Positions 1 to 9,487 are shown, counted from the first letter of the stretch. The stretch: DNA of 32,577 nt from Candidatus Aminicenantota bacterium (GCA_026416195.1 JAOAFQ010000162.1:1-32577); one strand, 5' to 3'. Program-made: numbers and translations. The notes: generated from the sequence alone by a model not told the origin.

Positions 1-266
1 CAGTAATTAACTGTGTCCCCTAAAATAGCCGCCGCACTTAAAAGGAAAAAAAGAGCCAATGGGTTTAAAGCCCCGACAGCCGCAAAGGCTCCAGCTGCAA
101 AGAGTAAAGAATCACCTGGAAGAAAGGGTGTGACCACAAAACCTGTCTCTAAGAAGATAACTAAGAAAAGAATAAAATATGTCCAAAAACCAAAGTCTTG
201 AATCAAGCTACCAAGGTGGCGATCAAGATGAAGGATAAAGTCAATTAGCTTACCGATGAGTTCCAT
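1..266 (-). CDS. DedA-family inner membrane protein (N-terminal part, truncated by window edge)
   Basis: Reverse-strand reading from ATG at 266 gives [88 protein letters not shown] with no stop to the window edge. The [24 protein letters not shown] stretch is DedA-like. It is not in the ORF track because it is open at the edge. Confidence 0.9.
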   Translation of the reverse strand, partial: MELIGKLIDFILHLDRHLGSLIQDFGFWTYFILFLVIFLETGFVVTPFLPGDSLLFAAGAFAAVGALNPLALFFLLSAAAILGDTVNY

Positions 267-345
267 TTTTTTTAAAAAGGCTCTATACTTTAATCGAAAA
301 AAGCCTTTCTGTCAAAACCAATGGCAAGATAAATTTTGGAAAATA

Positions 346-1158
346 TTAGTCAGCTGAGGTTTTAGCTCGATAATAAAAGGGTTGAGGCAAGCGATATTCG
401 GGAACATCAAGGGCTAAAGCCAGTTCTCTAAGCTTCATCTGAATAGCGGCGACATTATCTGGGCCCATCCTCAGCAGGTGTTTTTGAGCGTCACTCAATT
501 GCTCCAAAATTGGATCAACCAAATAATAATTAACAATCCCTTTCTCAACTACGATCTCATTTTCAACAATAGGCGTTCGCAATAACTCTAAAATTGCCTT
601 GATTAAAGTTGTTTCAAAATCTGCTTCAGGATAACCAAGTTCGCGGTAGGCTTCTTGAAAAAGCGGCTTGAGACTACGGAAAAGACTCACACAACCCTTT
701 GTCTCAAGAGAAATGAAAACATCGACCAGCGAATCATAACGGCGATAACTAGCATGGTCTATAATTAAGCGATCTCCTTTTTTAACTACAGAAAAAGAAC
801 CTCGAGGCGAAAAGAAATCAATCTGCTTCCTTGGACTCTGACCATTGGCGATATTATCTACGGCCGCTGTAAACTTACGGATTATATTTTTCGTTTTAAG
901 CCAGGCCGCCAACTTAGGATGAGTTGAAATTTCTCGCACAACCATTCGAATATAGTCATCGCTTTCGGCCATACTTACGGGGGCAACAGCTTCTTTTTTT
1001 TCTTCTGTTGTCGGCAAAGTTACTTCTTTTTTTGGCTTGGGCAAAATCGTTTCTGGTTCCCTTTTTTTGATAAAAAGAAAATAACTACTAATTATAACAA
1101 CTGATAGAATTAAGATAATGATCAGAGCATTCTTCCAAACCTTCTGAATTTCTTCCAT
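346..1158 (-). CDS. DUF3014 domain-containing protein, membrane anchored
   Basis: 270 aa ORF; single N-terminal TM helix, Pro/Lys-rich linker, then a DUF3014-like domain (SDDYIRMVVREISTHPKLAAWLKTKNIIRKFTAAVDNIANGQSPRKQIDFF...YRRYDSLVDVF...). Confidence 0.8.
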   Translation of the reverse strand: MEEIQKVWKNALIIILILSVVIISSYFLFIKKREPETILPKPKKEVTLPTTEEKKEAVAPVSMAESDDYIRMVVREISTHPKLAAWLKTKNIIRKFTAAVDNIANGQSPRKQIDFFSPRGSFSVVKKGDRLIIDHASYRRYDSLVDVFISLETKGCVSLFRSLKPLFQEAYRELGYPEADFETTLIKAILELLRTPIVENEIVVEKGIVNYYLVDPILEQLSDAQKHLLRMGPDNVAAIQMKLRELALALDVPEYRLPQPFYYRAKTSAD

Positions 1159-1166
1159 TTCGCCCC

Positions 1167-1967
1167 CTATTTAATTTTTTTAATTTCGATATCGCCATTT
1201 AATGTTCTTAAAAATAAAATTGCTTTTCCTTCATTTAAGCTGACTATCAAAGGATTCTCTATTGGCTTCTGCAGAGGAAATTCGCAAGAAATTTGACCAT
1301 GGAGAGCATGGGCTTCTATTTTAGCTGAAGCTTCTGGCTCAAGGAAAAGAGTAATCTTTCCTTCTTCAGTCATAAGTCTAACTTCATCTTCATTTTTCAA
1401 ATCTAGAATCTCAACTTCGATTTGACCTTTCATCACTGAGGCCTCAATTGAACCTGAGAAATTATTAATTTTAAGATCACCCTTTTCCAGGTTCACTCTA
1501 ATTAATCCAAATAAATCATGGATAAAAATCTTTCCTGTTTTTAAATTAATCGACTCAAGTTTCACGTTCTGCGGCACAGACAAATCAACTTTTATTGGGA
1601 AAATGGTTGGCTTTCGTTCTTCCACCCTGATTTCTAGGATATCAACTTTTTGGTTTACTTTGATTTGAGGAAAAAGACTTCGACGACTGCTTAGGACCAT
1701 AGGTGGCCGATAAAAAGGTAAACTTTGCGAAGCTACTACCCAAACTTCTTCTTTCTTATGACCGCTAATTTCAATCTCCGTTTCCAACTCTCCGATCGAT
1801 AAATCAATTGTTCCCCCAAAAGGGAATTTATTCCGGTGATCAAAGAAAACCTGACTTGGCCAGCCAGAACCACTGGGAGCATAAGGCACAAAAACTACAG
1901 CACAAGAAACAAAGAAAATTAAAAATAACAAAATTAAAATAACTTTTTTCCCACAATTTTTGGGCAT
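1167..1967 (-). CDS. DUF4097-like (adhesin-like beta-solenoid) putative lipoprotein
   Basis: 266 aa ORF; lipobox-like FFVSC after a hydrophobic signal; repetitive beta-strand pattern (KLESINLKTGKIFIHDLFGLIRVNLEKGDLKINNFSGSIEASVMKGQIEVE) typical of DUF4097/DUF2807-like proteins. Confidence 0.6.
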   Translation of the reverse strand: MPKNCGKKVILILLFLIFFVSCAVVFVPYAPSGSGWPSQVFFDHRNKFPFGGTIDLSIGELETEIEISGHKKEEVWVVASQSLPFYRPPMVLSSRRSLFPQIKVNQKVDILEIRVEERKPTIFPIKVDLSVPQNVKLESINLKTGKIFIHDLFGLIRVNLEKGDLKINNFSGSIEASVMKGQIEVEILDLKNEDEVRLMTEEGKITLFLEPEASAKIEAHALHGQISCEFPLQKPIENPLIVSLNEGKAILFLRTLNGDIEIKKIK

Positions 1968-2024
1968 ATTTTTTAGTATTTTAAACTATTTTTCTGTTTT
2001 TAAACAACTTTTATTATTAAAAGC

Positions 2025-2777
2025 TTAACCATAACGGCCGGTAATATAGTCTTCTGTTCGCTTATCAGCTGGAGCGGTAAATATTTGATGAGTCTCGCCA
2101 AACTCAATTAACTCGCCCAATAAAAAATAACCAGTAAAATCAGAAACGCGGGCAGCTTGTTGCATATTATGAGTTACAATCACGATAGTATATTTCTTTT
2201 TTAATTCAAACATTAATTCTTCAATCCTCGCTGTAGCTATTGGATCTAAAGCAGAACAAGGTTCGTCCATCAAGAGGATTTCAGGTTCAACGGCCAGCGC
2301 CCGAGCCAAACATAATCGTTGCTGTTGTTCCAGGGATAGAGTAAGGGCGTTTTTCCTTAACTGATTTTTTAACTGAGGCCATAACTGAACTGCTTCAAGG
2401 CTTTTAATCAGTCTCTCTTCCATTATCTTAGGATCATTTATCCTATGAACTTTTAGCCCATAAAGAATATTATCCTCAATGCTTAGAGGAAAGGGATTAG
2501 GACGCTGAAAAACCATTCCAACCCTTCTTCTAAGTTCTAAAAGATCAACCTTTTCTTCATAAATATTGAGGCCATCGATAAAAACTTCACCAACTACTCT
2601 GGCCTCATCAATGAGATCATTCATTCGATTTAAACAGCGAAGAAAAGTCGTTTTCCCACAGCCTGAAGGCCCAATAAGAGCGGATATTTTCTGCCTTTCT
2701 ATTTTTATATTAATATTTTTTAGAGCTTGAAAAGAACCATAAAATACAGAAAGGTTTTTAACTTCTATAGAAATCAT
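2025..2777 (-). CDS. pstB: Phosphate ABC transporter ATP-binding protein PstB, copy 1 (degenerate signature LSLEQ)
   Basis: Walker [11 protein letters not shown]-loop VFQRPNPFP, Walker B ILLMDEP, H-loop [13 protein letters not shown], PstB C-terminus [12 protein letters not shown]. Signature reads LSLEQQQR instead of LSGGQQQR. Confidence 0.93.
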   Translation of the reverse strand: MISIEVKNLSVFYGSFQALKNINIKIERQKISALIGPSGCGKTTFLRCLNRMNDLIDEARVVGEVFIDGLNIYEEKVDLLELRRRVGMVFQRPNPFPLSIEDNILYGLKVHRINDPKIMEERLIKSLEAVQLWPQLKNQLRKNALTLSLEQQQRLCLARALAVEPEILLMDEPCSALDPIATARIEELMFELKKKYTIVIVTHNMQQAARVSDFTGYFLLGELIEFGETHQIFTAPADKRTEDYITGRYG

Positions 2778-2780
2778 GGT

Positions 2781-3542
2781 TTAACCAAAGCGACCAGAAA
2801 TATAATCGTTAGTTCTTTTATCCTGAGGAGCGGTAAAAATCCGATCAGTTCGATCAATTTCAATCAGCTCACCAGAAAGAAAAAAGGCGGTTCGATCAGA
2901 AACTCGAGCTGCTTGTTTAGTATTATTGGTGACCAAAATAATGGTGTATTCTTTTTTTAAATCCATCAACGATTCCTCAATTTTCATCGTTGAGACTGGA
3001 TCCAGTCCGGAGCAGGGCTCATCTAACAGAATGAATTCAGGCCGCATCGCTAGAACTCGAGCAATGCAGAGTCGTTGCTGCTGACCACCTGAAAGCTTAA
3101 GAGCACTTGAATTGAGTCTCTCTTTAACCTCATCCCAGAGGGCTACTTTCTTCAAAGAATCAATTACTCTTTCTTCTATTAATTTTTTGTCTTTGATTCC
3201 AGCCATCCTCAAACCAAAGGCCACATTTTCAAAAATAGAGCGCGGCAAGGGAACAGGCAACGCAAAGACCATCCCCACTTTTCTTCTTAGCTCAGTCAGA
3301 CTAACTTCAGGAGAATAAATATTATGGCCATTGATTTCAATCGTCCCGCTTATTCTTGCCTCAGCTCTAATTTCATTCAGCCGATTAAGACAACGAAGAA
3401 AACTAGATTTGCCGCTTCCGGCCGGACCGATGATGCTTAGGATTTCATGCCGAAAAACGTCAAGAGTAATTTTTTTTAGAATCGGCTGGGAGCCGAGATA
3501 ATAGCTGAAGTCTCTCACCCGAATAACTATTTCTCTTTCCAT
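2781..3542 (-). CDS. pstB: Phosphate ABC transporter ATP-binding protein PstB, copy 2 (degenerate Q-loop and H-loop)
   Basis: Walker A GPAGSGKSS, intact LSGGQQQR, Walker B ILLDEP, PstB C-terminus KRTNDYISGRFG. Q-loop reads VFALPVPLP and H-loop reads VTNNTKQAARVSD. Confidence 0.93.
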   Translation of the reverse strand: MEREIVIRVRDFSYYLGSQPILKKITLDVFRHEILSIIGPAGSGKSSFLRCLNRLNEIRAEARISGTIEINGHNIYSPEVSLTELRRKVGMVFALPVPLPRSIFENVAFGLRMAGIKDKKLIEERVIDSLKKVALWDEVKERLNSSALKLSGGQQQRLCIARVLAMRPEFILLDEPCSGLDPVSTMKIEESLMDLKKEYTIILVTNNTKQAARVSDRTAFFLSGELIEIDRTDRIFTAPQDKRTNDYISGRFG

Positions 3543-4384
3543 TAACTATATTTTCTTAAAAACCTATTCATTAAATAATAAGTAAAAATGTTAACTGAAA
3601 GAATCGAAATCAGGAGAACAGCTGCCGTTCCATACGCTTTAGATAAGGAAATGCCTTCTCTGGCTAAAATATAAAAATGCACAGACATAGTGCGGGTAGA
3701 AGAAAAAAGAGAGTCGGGGATTCTAAGGGCAGAACCGGCTGTAAAAATAACAGCGGCAGTCTCGCCAATACTCCGACCGATGCTCAGAATAACCCCAGTA
3801 GCTATACCTGGCAGAGCTGAAGGAAGAACTACCCGGCTAACCGTTTGCCATTTAGTTCCACCCAAGGAGAAACTCACCTCCCGATAAGCTTGAGGGACAA
3901 ACTTAATAGCTTCCTCACTTGTGCGAATGATGGTGGGTAAAATCATAAAGGCGAGGGTTAAACTACCACTTAATATCGACCAACCAAATTTAAGCTTGGT
4001 GACAAAAAGGATAAAACCAAAAAGGCCAAAAATGATGGAAGGAATTCCCGCCAAACACTCGGAACCAAACCGGATTATTCGAGTAAGGCGGCCCTCAGGG
4101 GTATACTCAGTCAGGAAAATTGCTGTACCCACTCCCAGTGGAGTAGCTAAAGTTAAGGCCAGAATGATTAGAACAATTGTCCCTATTATTGTTGAAAAAA
4201 TACCTCCTTCTTTCCCCATTTCCCTAGGATTTCGAACTAAGAATTCCCAACTTAAAACAGGTAAGCCATGACGAAGAATAAAAAAGATAATAAAAGCCAA
4301 AATGAAGATGCTTAAGGCAGTAAGAAACAAAAGGAGCAAACGAACAATTGCTTGCTCTTGCCTAGGGGTTAGGGGCCACCTCAT
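3542..4384 (-). CDS. pstA: Phosphate ABC transporter permease PstA
   Basis: 280 aa multi-TM permease; GIPSIIFGLFGF and YREVSFSLGGTKWQTVSRVVLPSALPGIATGVILSIGRSIGETAAV; overlaps pstC by 4 bp and pstB copy 2 by 1 bp. Confidence 0.95.
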   Translation of the reverse strand: MRWPLTPRQEQAIVRLLLLFLTALSIFILAFIIFFILRHGLPVLSWEFLVRNPREMGKEGGIFSTIIGTIVLIILALTLATPLGVGTAIFLTEYTPEGRLTRIIRFGSECLAGIPSIIFGLFGFILFVTKLKFGWSILSGSLTLAFMILPTIIRTSEEAIKFVPQAYREVSFSLGGTKWQTVSRVVLPSALPGIATGVILSIGRSIGETAAVIFTAGSALRIPDSLFSSTRTMSVHFYILAREGISLSKAYGTAAVLLISILSVNIFTYYLMNRFLRKYS

Positions 4385-5238
4385 GACGCCATCCTTTTTG
4401 AAGTTAGATTCGCCATCGTATTAAGAATCATAATAATGATGAAAAGAATCACGCCTGTGGCGAAAAGAGCTTGACGATGCTCGCCGCTCACATAGCCCAT
4501 TTCTAAAGCAATATTCGAAGTCAAAGTTCTAACTGGATCAAGAATGGACCGGGGCAAGGCAGTAGCATTGCCAGCAATCATAATCACTGCCATGGTCTCG
4601 CCCACAGCTCGGCCTAAGCCCAAAATTAGACTGGCAATAATACCTGATCTGGCTGCAGGCAAAAGGACCATCCGCACAGTCTGCCATTGGGTAGCCCCTA
4701 AAGCAATGGAACCTTCTCGATAAGAAGGAGGTAAGGCCATTAAAGAATCGATGGATATACTCAAGATGGTGGGTAAAATCATAATGCCCAAAATGATAGA
4801 GGCTGTGAAAACAGAGAAACCTGGGCCACCAAAGTTCTCCCGAACAAAGGGTACAAGAATAACCACGCCAATAAAACCATAAACAACAGAAGGAATGCCG
4901 GCTAGAAGCTCAATCATCGGCTTAACCAAATTCCTAACTTTTTTTGAACTAAATTGGGTTAAATAAATAGCTCCAGCTAAACCAAGTGGAACCCCAATAA
5001 CCATCGCGCCAGCCGTTACTAAAAGAGAGCCAATAATCATTGGTAGAAGACCAAAATAGCCTTCACTGGGATACCAATCGAGGCTAAAGAGAAACTTTTT
5101 GAAACCATGGCGGAACATGATGGGCAAGCCTTCAGTAAAAATAAAAATGGAGATTAAAGCTAAGATAGAAATAGCTGAAAGGGCAATGGTCAGAAGAAAT
5201 AGCTGAATAAGCTTTTCACGATTTTCTTTCCCTCGCAT
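4381..5238 (-). CDS. pstC: Phosphate ABC transporter permease PstC
   Basis: 285 aa multi-TM permease; AGIPSVVYGFIGVVILVP and YREGSIALGATQWQTVRMVLLPAARSGIIASLILGLGRAVGETMAV. Confidence 0.95.
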   Translation of the reverse strand: MRGKENREKLIQLFLLTIALSAISILALISIFIFTEGLPIMFRHGFKKFLFSLDWYPSEGYFGLLPMIIGSLLVTAGAMVIGVPLGLAGAIYLTQFSSKKVRNLVKPMIELLAGIPSVVYGFIGVVILVPFVRENFGGPGFSVFTASIILGIMILPTILSISIDSLMALPPSYREGSIALGATQWQTVRMVLLPAARSGIIASLILGLGRAVGETMAVIMIAGNATALPRSILDPVRTLTSNIALEMGYVSGEHRQALFATGVILFIIIMILNTMANLTSKRMAS

Positions 5239-5244
5239 GGTTAT

Positions 5245-6108
5245 TTATTCTTCCTTACTTTGGCCTTTTTTTACTAACCTAGCGGGAATAAGGCCCTGCT
5301 TTTGAATTAAATTTTGACCTTCTTCTGAAAGAATAAATTGGATGAAATCCTGAACAATTCCATGAGGAACGCTATTGGTCACTAAAATGAATGGTCTAAC
5401 CAAACGATATTTTTTTTCGACGATATTTTCGACTGAAGGCTCGAGACCATCAAGTCTAATAGCTTTTACCCTTCCTTCTACCAGGCCAAGGGAAATATAG
5501 CCAATCGCATAAGGATCATTAGCCACCACTTCTCGAACCGTCCCATTTGAGTCCTGAACAATCGCCTTTTTGGTAATTCGCCTTTGACCCATGACCATTT
5601 CTTGAAAGGCCACGCGAGTCCCAGAACCCTCTTCGCGAGTAACCACATGAATGGTCTTGGCGAATCCACCCACTTCTTTCCAACTAATAATCTCACCAGC
5701 AAAAATTTTTCTTACTTCTTCTAAGGACAAATTATCAACTGGATTAGAAGGATGAACAATAATAACCAAACCATCCCAGGCGACGATAAATTCAGTTAGA
5801 ACTTTTTCCTCTGGCTTAAGCTCGCGGGAACTCATTCCGATTTGAGATGCTCCAGTTATTGCTGCTTGGACACCAGCACTCGAACCACCACCTTGCACAT
5901 TAACGACTTTTTCAGGAAACCGGGACATAAAAACTTCAGCCCATTGATCAGCAAAGGGCTGAATACTAGTTGACCCAGCAATGGTGATTCCTTTCTGGGC
6001 TGGTTTAAGATAACAAGAAAGACAAAGAATAGAAAAGTAAACAACAAAAGAAATTCCAAACAGGAAAAATTGGGCCTTCTTTTTTAATTTTGAATCATTG
6101 ATAATCAT
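5245..6108 (-). CDS. pstS: Phosphate-binding protein PstS, lipoprotein
   Basis: Lipobox LCLSC; ITIAGSTSIQPFADQWAEVF, VQGGGSSAGVQAAITGASQIGMSSRELKPEE, TREEGSGTRVAFQEMVMG, all typical of PstS-like PBP domains. Confidence 0.93.
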   Translation of the reverse strand: MIINDSKLKKKAQFFLFGISFVVYFSILCLSCYLKPAQKGITIAGSTSIQPFADQWAEVFMSRFPEKVVNVQGGGSSAGVQAAITGASQIGMSSRELKPEEKVLTEFIVAWDGLVIIVHPSNPVDNLSLEEVRKIFAGEIISWKEVGGFAKTIHVVTREEGSGTRVAFQEMVMGQRRITKKAIVQDSNGTVREVVANDPYAIGYISLGLVEGRVKAIRLDGLEPSVENIVEKKYRLVRPFILVTNSVPHGIVQDFIQFILSEEGQNLIQKQGLIPARLVKKGQSKEE

Positions 6109-6133
6109 CTTTTGTTTTTTGTTTAATCACTCT

Positions 6134-6163
6134 GATATATTCTAGCCTTAGTGAAGGAGTCAA
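6134..6163 (-). promoter_or_regulatory. Candidate sigma70-type promoter upstream of pstS
   Basis: On the minus strand TTGACT (rc of 6158-6163), 18 bp spacer, TATATC (rc of 6134-6139), upstream of the pstS start at 6108. Confidence 0.4.
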
Positions 6164-8010
6164 TTTATCTCTTTCAATTTTTGATCAAACTCAGCCTTCT
6201 TGCTTTCATACTCTTTAAGAACTTGGTCCATCTCTTCCCACCATGAGTCTAGTTCCCTCTGCCAGAGACGCCATTTTTTAGTCATTTCACCGATTTCCTG
6301 CCCCTTTCTTTGTTTAGAGGCCTCAATGATAGCTTCTTTCAATTTTTGAATTTCCACCTCACGTTTTTCAATTAGCCTTTCAAGAGAAGCTAGTCTACTT
6401 TCTAAAGGTTTAAGAGTAGCTGATTTAGCTGCTATGATTTCGGAACGAAGTCGTCGCCACTCTTTTCTTGATTGACCAGTCTCAAATTTTTCAACTCGAG
6501 TTCGTTCCGGCATTTTTTCTTCTTTCTCTTCTTCCCAACCAATTTTTTCCAGAAAGCGATTATAATCCATTTCATAAATCGCCACTTTGTCCTTTTCAAA
6601 AACGACTAATCTTTCGGCTAAAGCCTTAAGAAACATCTCATTGTGAGTAACCATAATCACTGCCCCTTCAAAATTATCGAGAGCCGTAAGCAGAGCATCG
6701 CATGATTCAAGGTCAAGATGATTAGTTGGTTCATCAAGAATAAGTAAATTAACTGGCCTAGCTAAGATTTTAGCCAATAAGACTCGACTTTTCTCCCCGC
6801 CTGAAAGAATAGCAATTTTCTTCAACGCTGCCTCGCCCTCAAACATCATGCTGCCGCATATTTGGCGAGCCCGCTGAGGTTCTTTTTCTGGATCAGCCGC
6901 CATAACTTCTTCAAGAACCGTCCTTTCCTCATTAAGTGATTCTAGGCCCGATTGTTCATACACCCCAACTTTGACTTTTTGAGGAATGATTACTTCTCCC
7001 TTCTGAGGCTTGAGTAAACCAGCCATTAACTTAATCAAAGTGGTTTTACCGCGACCATTTGGCCCTATAATAAAGATTTTGTCCCTCGCTCCAACTGTCA
7101 GGCTAAAATTCTCAATTAAAGGCTTCTCACCTCCATAGCTAAAAGTAATCTCGTCCAGGCTCAGCACATACTTGCCAAAATAAGGTTCGTATCGAAAGGA
7201 AAAATCAAGAGTAGCTAATTTTTCTAGTTTCTCTTTTTTTTCCATTTTGGCCAAAGTTTTAATCCTTGACTGGACTAAGTTGGCTAACCTCGCTTTGGCC
7301 CGAAAGCGATTAATAAATACTTCTATCTCTTTTCGTTTTCTTTCATCATTAATTCTTGTTTTTTCATATGTTTCTTCTTCTTGAGCAATTTGTTGATAAT
7401 ATTTTTCAGTGTTACCCTTAATTTTCTTAACCTTCCGTCTATGGATTCCGAGAACATCGGTCACTACTGAATCCATGAAATTACGGTCATGAGTAATCAA
7501 CATAAGCTCGCCAGGCCATTCAATTAAATAGCGAGTTAACCAGCGAATAGAAGTAATATCGAGATAATTATTAGGCTCATCAAGAAGAAGCAGATCATAG
7601 GGAGAAAGAAGAACTTTAGCTAGATTCAAACGAACTTGAAAACCACCTGAAAGAGCCGAAGGGGGCTTATAAAAATCAGAGGTCTTAAAGCCAAGGCCAG
7701 CTAAAACCTTCTCAACTCTCCAGGTCTCGTTCGATTCTTCTGGCCTCATAAATCGAGCTGCTTCTTCGAAAACCGTTGAGGCCTTAAAATGAGGTTCTTG
7801 TTCCACATAGCCAATTAAATATTTTTTGGGCCGAATAATCTGACCTCGATCCGGTTCTTCAAGTCCAGCAATTAGACGAAAAAGAGTGGTTTTCCCGTGG
7901 CCATTCCGGCCAACAACTCCGATTCTTTCGCGCTGATTAATCTTGAAAGAGATACCCTCAAAAAGAACTTGTCGGCCATAACTTTTCCAGACATCTTCAA
8001 CGATAATCAT
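6160..8010 (-). CDS. ABC-F family ATP-binding protein (Uup/EttA-like, C-terminal coiled coil)
   Basis: Two ABC cassettes (GRNGHGKTT / GPNGRGKTT; LSGGFQVRLNLA / LSGGEKSRVLLA; LLLDEPNNYLD / LILDEPTNHLD), no TM segments, long charged C-terminal helix. Track ORF starts at 8100; the ATG at 8010 (MIIVEDVWKSYG...) is the more likely start. Confidence 0.9.
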   Translation of the reverse strand: MIIVEDVWKSYGRQVLFEGISFKINQRERIGVVGRNGHGKTTLFRLIAGLEEPDRGQIIRPKKYLIGYVEQEPHFKASTVFEEAARFMRPEESNETWRVEKVLAGLGFKTSDFYKPPSALSGGFQVRLNLAKVLLSPYDLLLLDEPNNYLDITSIRWLTRYLIEWPGELMLITHDRNFMDSVVTDVLGIHRRKVKKIKGNTEKYYQQIAQEEETYEKTRINDERKRKEIEVFINRFRAKARLANLVQSRIKTLAKMEKKEKLEKLATLDFSFRYEPYFGKYVLSLDEITFSYGGEKPLIENFSLTVGARDKIFIIGPNGRGKTTLIKLMAGLLKPQKGEVIIPQKVKVGVYEQSGLESLNEERTVLEEVMAADPEKEPQRARQICGSMMFEGEAALKKIAILSGGEKSRVLLAKILARPVNLLILDEPTNHLDLESCDALLTALDNFEGAVIMVTHNEMFLKALAERLVVFEKDKVAIYEMDYNRFLEKIGWEEEKEEKMPERTRVEKFETGQSRKEWRRLRSEIIAAKSATLKPLESRLASLERLIEKREVEIQKLKEAIIEASKQRKGQEIGEMTKKWRLWQRELDSWWEEMDQVLKEYESKKAEFDQKLKEIN

Positions 8011-8136
8011 CGTGATTCTTTGCCGTCTTTTCCTTTGGCAAAGGTAATTAGATAAAATTATAGCAAACTCTATAAGATTTAATCTAAACTGAAATACCAA
8101 AAATCAATCAAGATTTATACTTTTCTCTGACCTTAC

Positions 8137-8165
8137 TTGCCTAAAAAAATTATATTTCTTATAAT
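8137..8165 (+). promoter_or_regulatory. Candidate sigma70-type promoter
   Basis: TTGCCT (8137-8142), 17 bp, TATAAT (8160-8165), just upstream of the 8192/8213 start. Confidence 0.55.
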
Positions 8166-8191
8166 AGAAGTAACCTCATTGAAGGGGAAAA

Positions 8192-9487
8192 TTGAGTTTC
8201 AAGGTGATTAAAATGAGGGGCAAGAAAAGAAAAAGCTTATTTTTATATTTTGGTATTCTGATTCTTTTTATTCATTGGATCTGGCCATCATCAATTGAAG
8301 GTAAAATTAAATATTTTAATTGGGTTAATGACCAGCAATTTCAAACTCTTCAGCCATCTAGCCCATTAATTCCTATTGCGGTAAGAGTTTTCGCTGGTTC
8401 CCATTTTATAGAGAATTTAAGTCTAGACGATTTCGAAATCATTATTGGCGATCGTTTAGAAAAACCGGTGAGTTTATTTCTTGTCAATCAGAATAAAATT
8501 GAAAGGCAAGAGGGGAGAATAAGCCCTAAGCCCGATTTAACTCGCCGCATCATAATTATGATGAAGATGATTGATTATCATCCCCAGCTTGCCCAGGCCA
8601 TTGAGGATCTTTTCATGAATGAATTACTTCCAGGTGATACTTTGGAAATTCAGACACCTATGAAAAATTACATGATGGCCCCTGGGGCCTTAGAAAAAGT
8701 TCCTAAACCAGTTTTGATTAAAAACGCTCTTGAATTAGTTCGCAAAGATATTCTTCAGGGGAATATGCTTTACAATAGCTTGCTTAATGAACTCAAGAGA
8801 TTTGTTCGACGAATTAGTGGGGCCAGCACTTTTGAGGTCGAAGAGTTAGGTGGGGTAAGCCCAGATTTAGGGCTTCCTTTTCTTTTTCAAAATTATCGAA
8901 TGAACATGCAGAAATTGGAAGCCCTCCGTCGACTCGATGAGGACCAGCTCATTCAATATGCTGAAGCTATCAAAAAACGCCCAGGCCAAAAATTTATTTT
9001 CTTTTTTTATCAGCGAGAATTTCTTCCAGAAATTAGCCCAATGAAAATGAATGAGCTCGCCACTCTCTATCAAGATCAGCCCAATATTGTGGGTGAACTC
9101 CAAGATCTTTTTCAGCAATTTTACCGTCCTTTAAATTTTAATATTCCAGCTCTCGAAGAAGCTTTTGCTTCTTCGGAGGCCCAATTAAATTTTCTTTTCC
9201 TAAATAAAGATGCTCCTAAAGTCGCTGGTTTAGTAATGAGAGAAAGATCAGAAGATATCTACAAGCTCATGTCTAAATTAGCTAAAGCTACGGGAGGCAT
9301 AATCGAAGCTTCTCAAAATCCAGAAGCCGCTTTTAAAAAAGCCTTTGCCTTAGCTTCAAGATATTACCTTCTTTATCTCGAACCTCAAAGAGATTTGCTG
9401 CAAGAAGGCTTCAATCAAGTTATAGTGAAAATCAAAAGAGAAAATGTTGCCCTTTCCTCTAGACTTGGGTTTTCTCTTTTTCCTTGA
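8192..9487 (+). CDS. Exported protein resembling VWFA-related domain proteins
   Basis: N-terminal signal-like hydrophobic segment; QPSSPLIPIAVRVFAGSHFIENLSLDDFEIIIGDRLEKPVSLFLV (FxVxxxGxxVxgLxxxDFxvxxDG-like), RRIIIMMKMID...LLPGDTLEIQT, C-terminal YYLLYLEPQ..GFNQVIVKIKRENV. TTG start at 8192 or ATG at 8213. Confidence 0.55.
   Translation: MSFKVIKMRGKKRKSLFLYFGILILFIHWIWPSSIEGKIKYFNWVNDQQFQTLQPSSPLIPIAVRVFAGSHFIENLSLDDFEIIIGDRLEKPVSLFLVNQNKIERQEGRISPKPDLTRRIIIMMKMIDYHPQLAQAIEDLFMNELLPGDTLEIQTPMKNYMMAPGALEKVPKPVLIKNALELVRKDILQGNMLYNSLLNELKRFVRRISGASTFEVEELGGVSPDLGLPFLFQNYRMNMQKLEALRRLDEDQLIQYAEAIKKRPGQKFIFFFYQREFLPEISPMKMNELATLYQDQPNIVGELQDLFQQFYRPLNFNIPALEEAFASSEAQLNFLFLNKDAPKVAGLVMRERSEDIYKLMSKLAKATGGIIEASQNPEAAFKKAFALASRYYLLYLEPQRDLLQEGFNQVIVKIKRENVALSSRLGFSLFP

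Noticed and set aside
13-201. Lys/Ala-rich 62-aa ORF resembling a histone-like or ribosomal basic tail
   Set aside because: It lies antisense to the DedA-family reading frame (1-266, minus strand), which has clear family motifs. The basic composition is an artefact of reading hydrophobic-coding DNA backwards.
2025-2777. Calling PstB copy 1 a pseudogene because of its LSLEQ signature
   Set aside because: The frame is intact, all other catalytic motifs are conserved, and the changes are reciprocal with copy 2. Divergent function is a better explanation.
2727-3318. Plus-strand ORFs 2727-2960 and 3112-3318
   Set aside because: Antisense to the two pstB genes, without independent coding or RBS support.
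3690-4271. Plus-strand ORFs 3690-3887 and 3921-4271
   Set aside because: Antisense shadows of pstA; Arg/Lys-rich composition with no family signal.
5478-6059. Minus-strand alternative-frame ORFs inside pstS (5478-5702, 5856-6059)
   Set aside because: Same strand but out of frame within a well-supported PstS; no recognisable domain.
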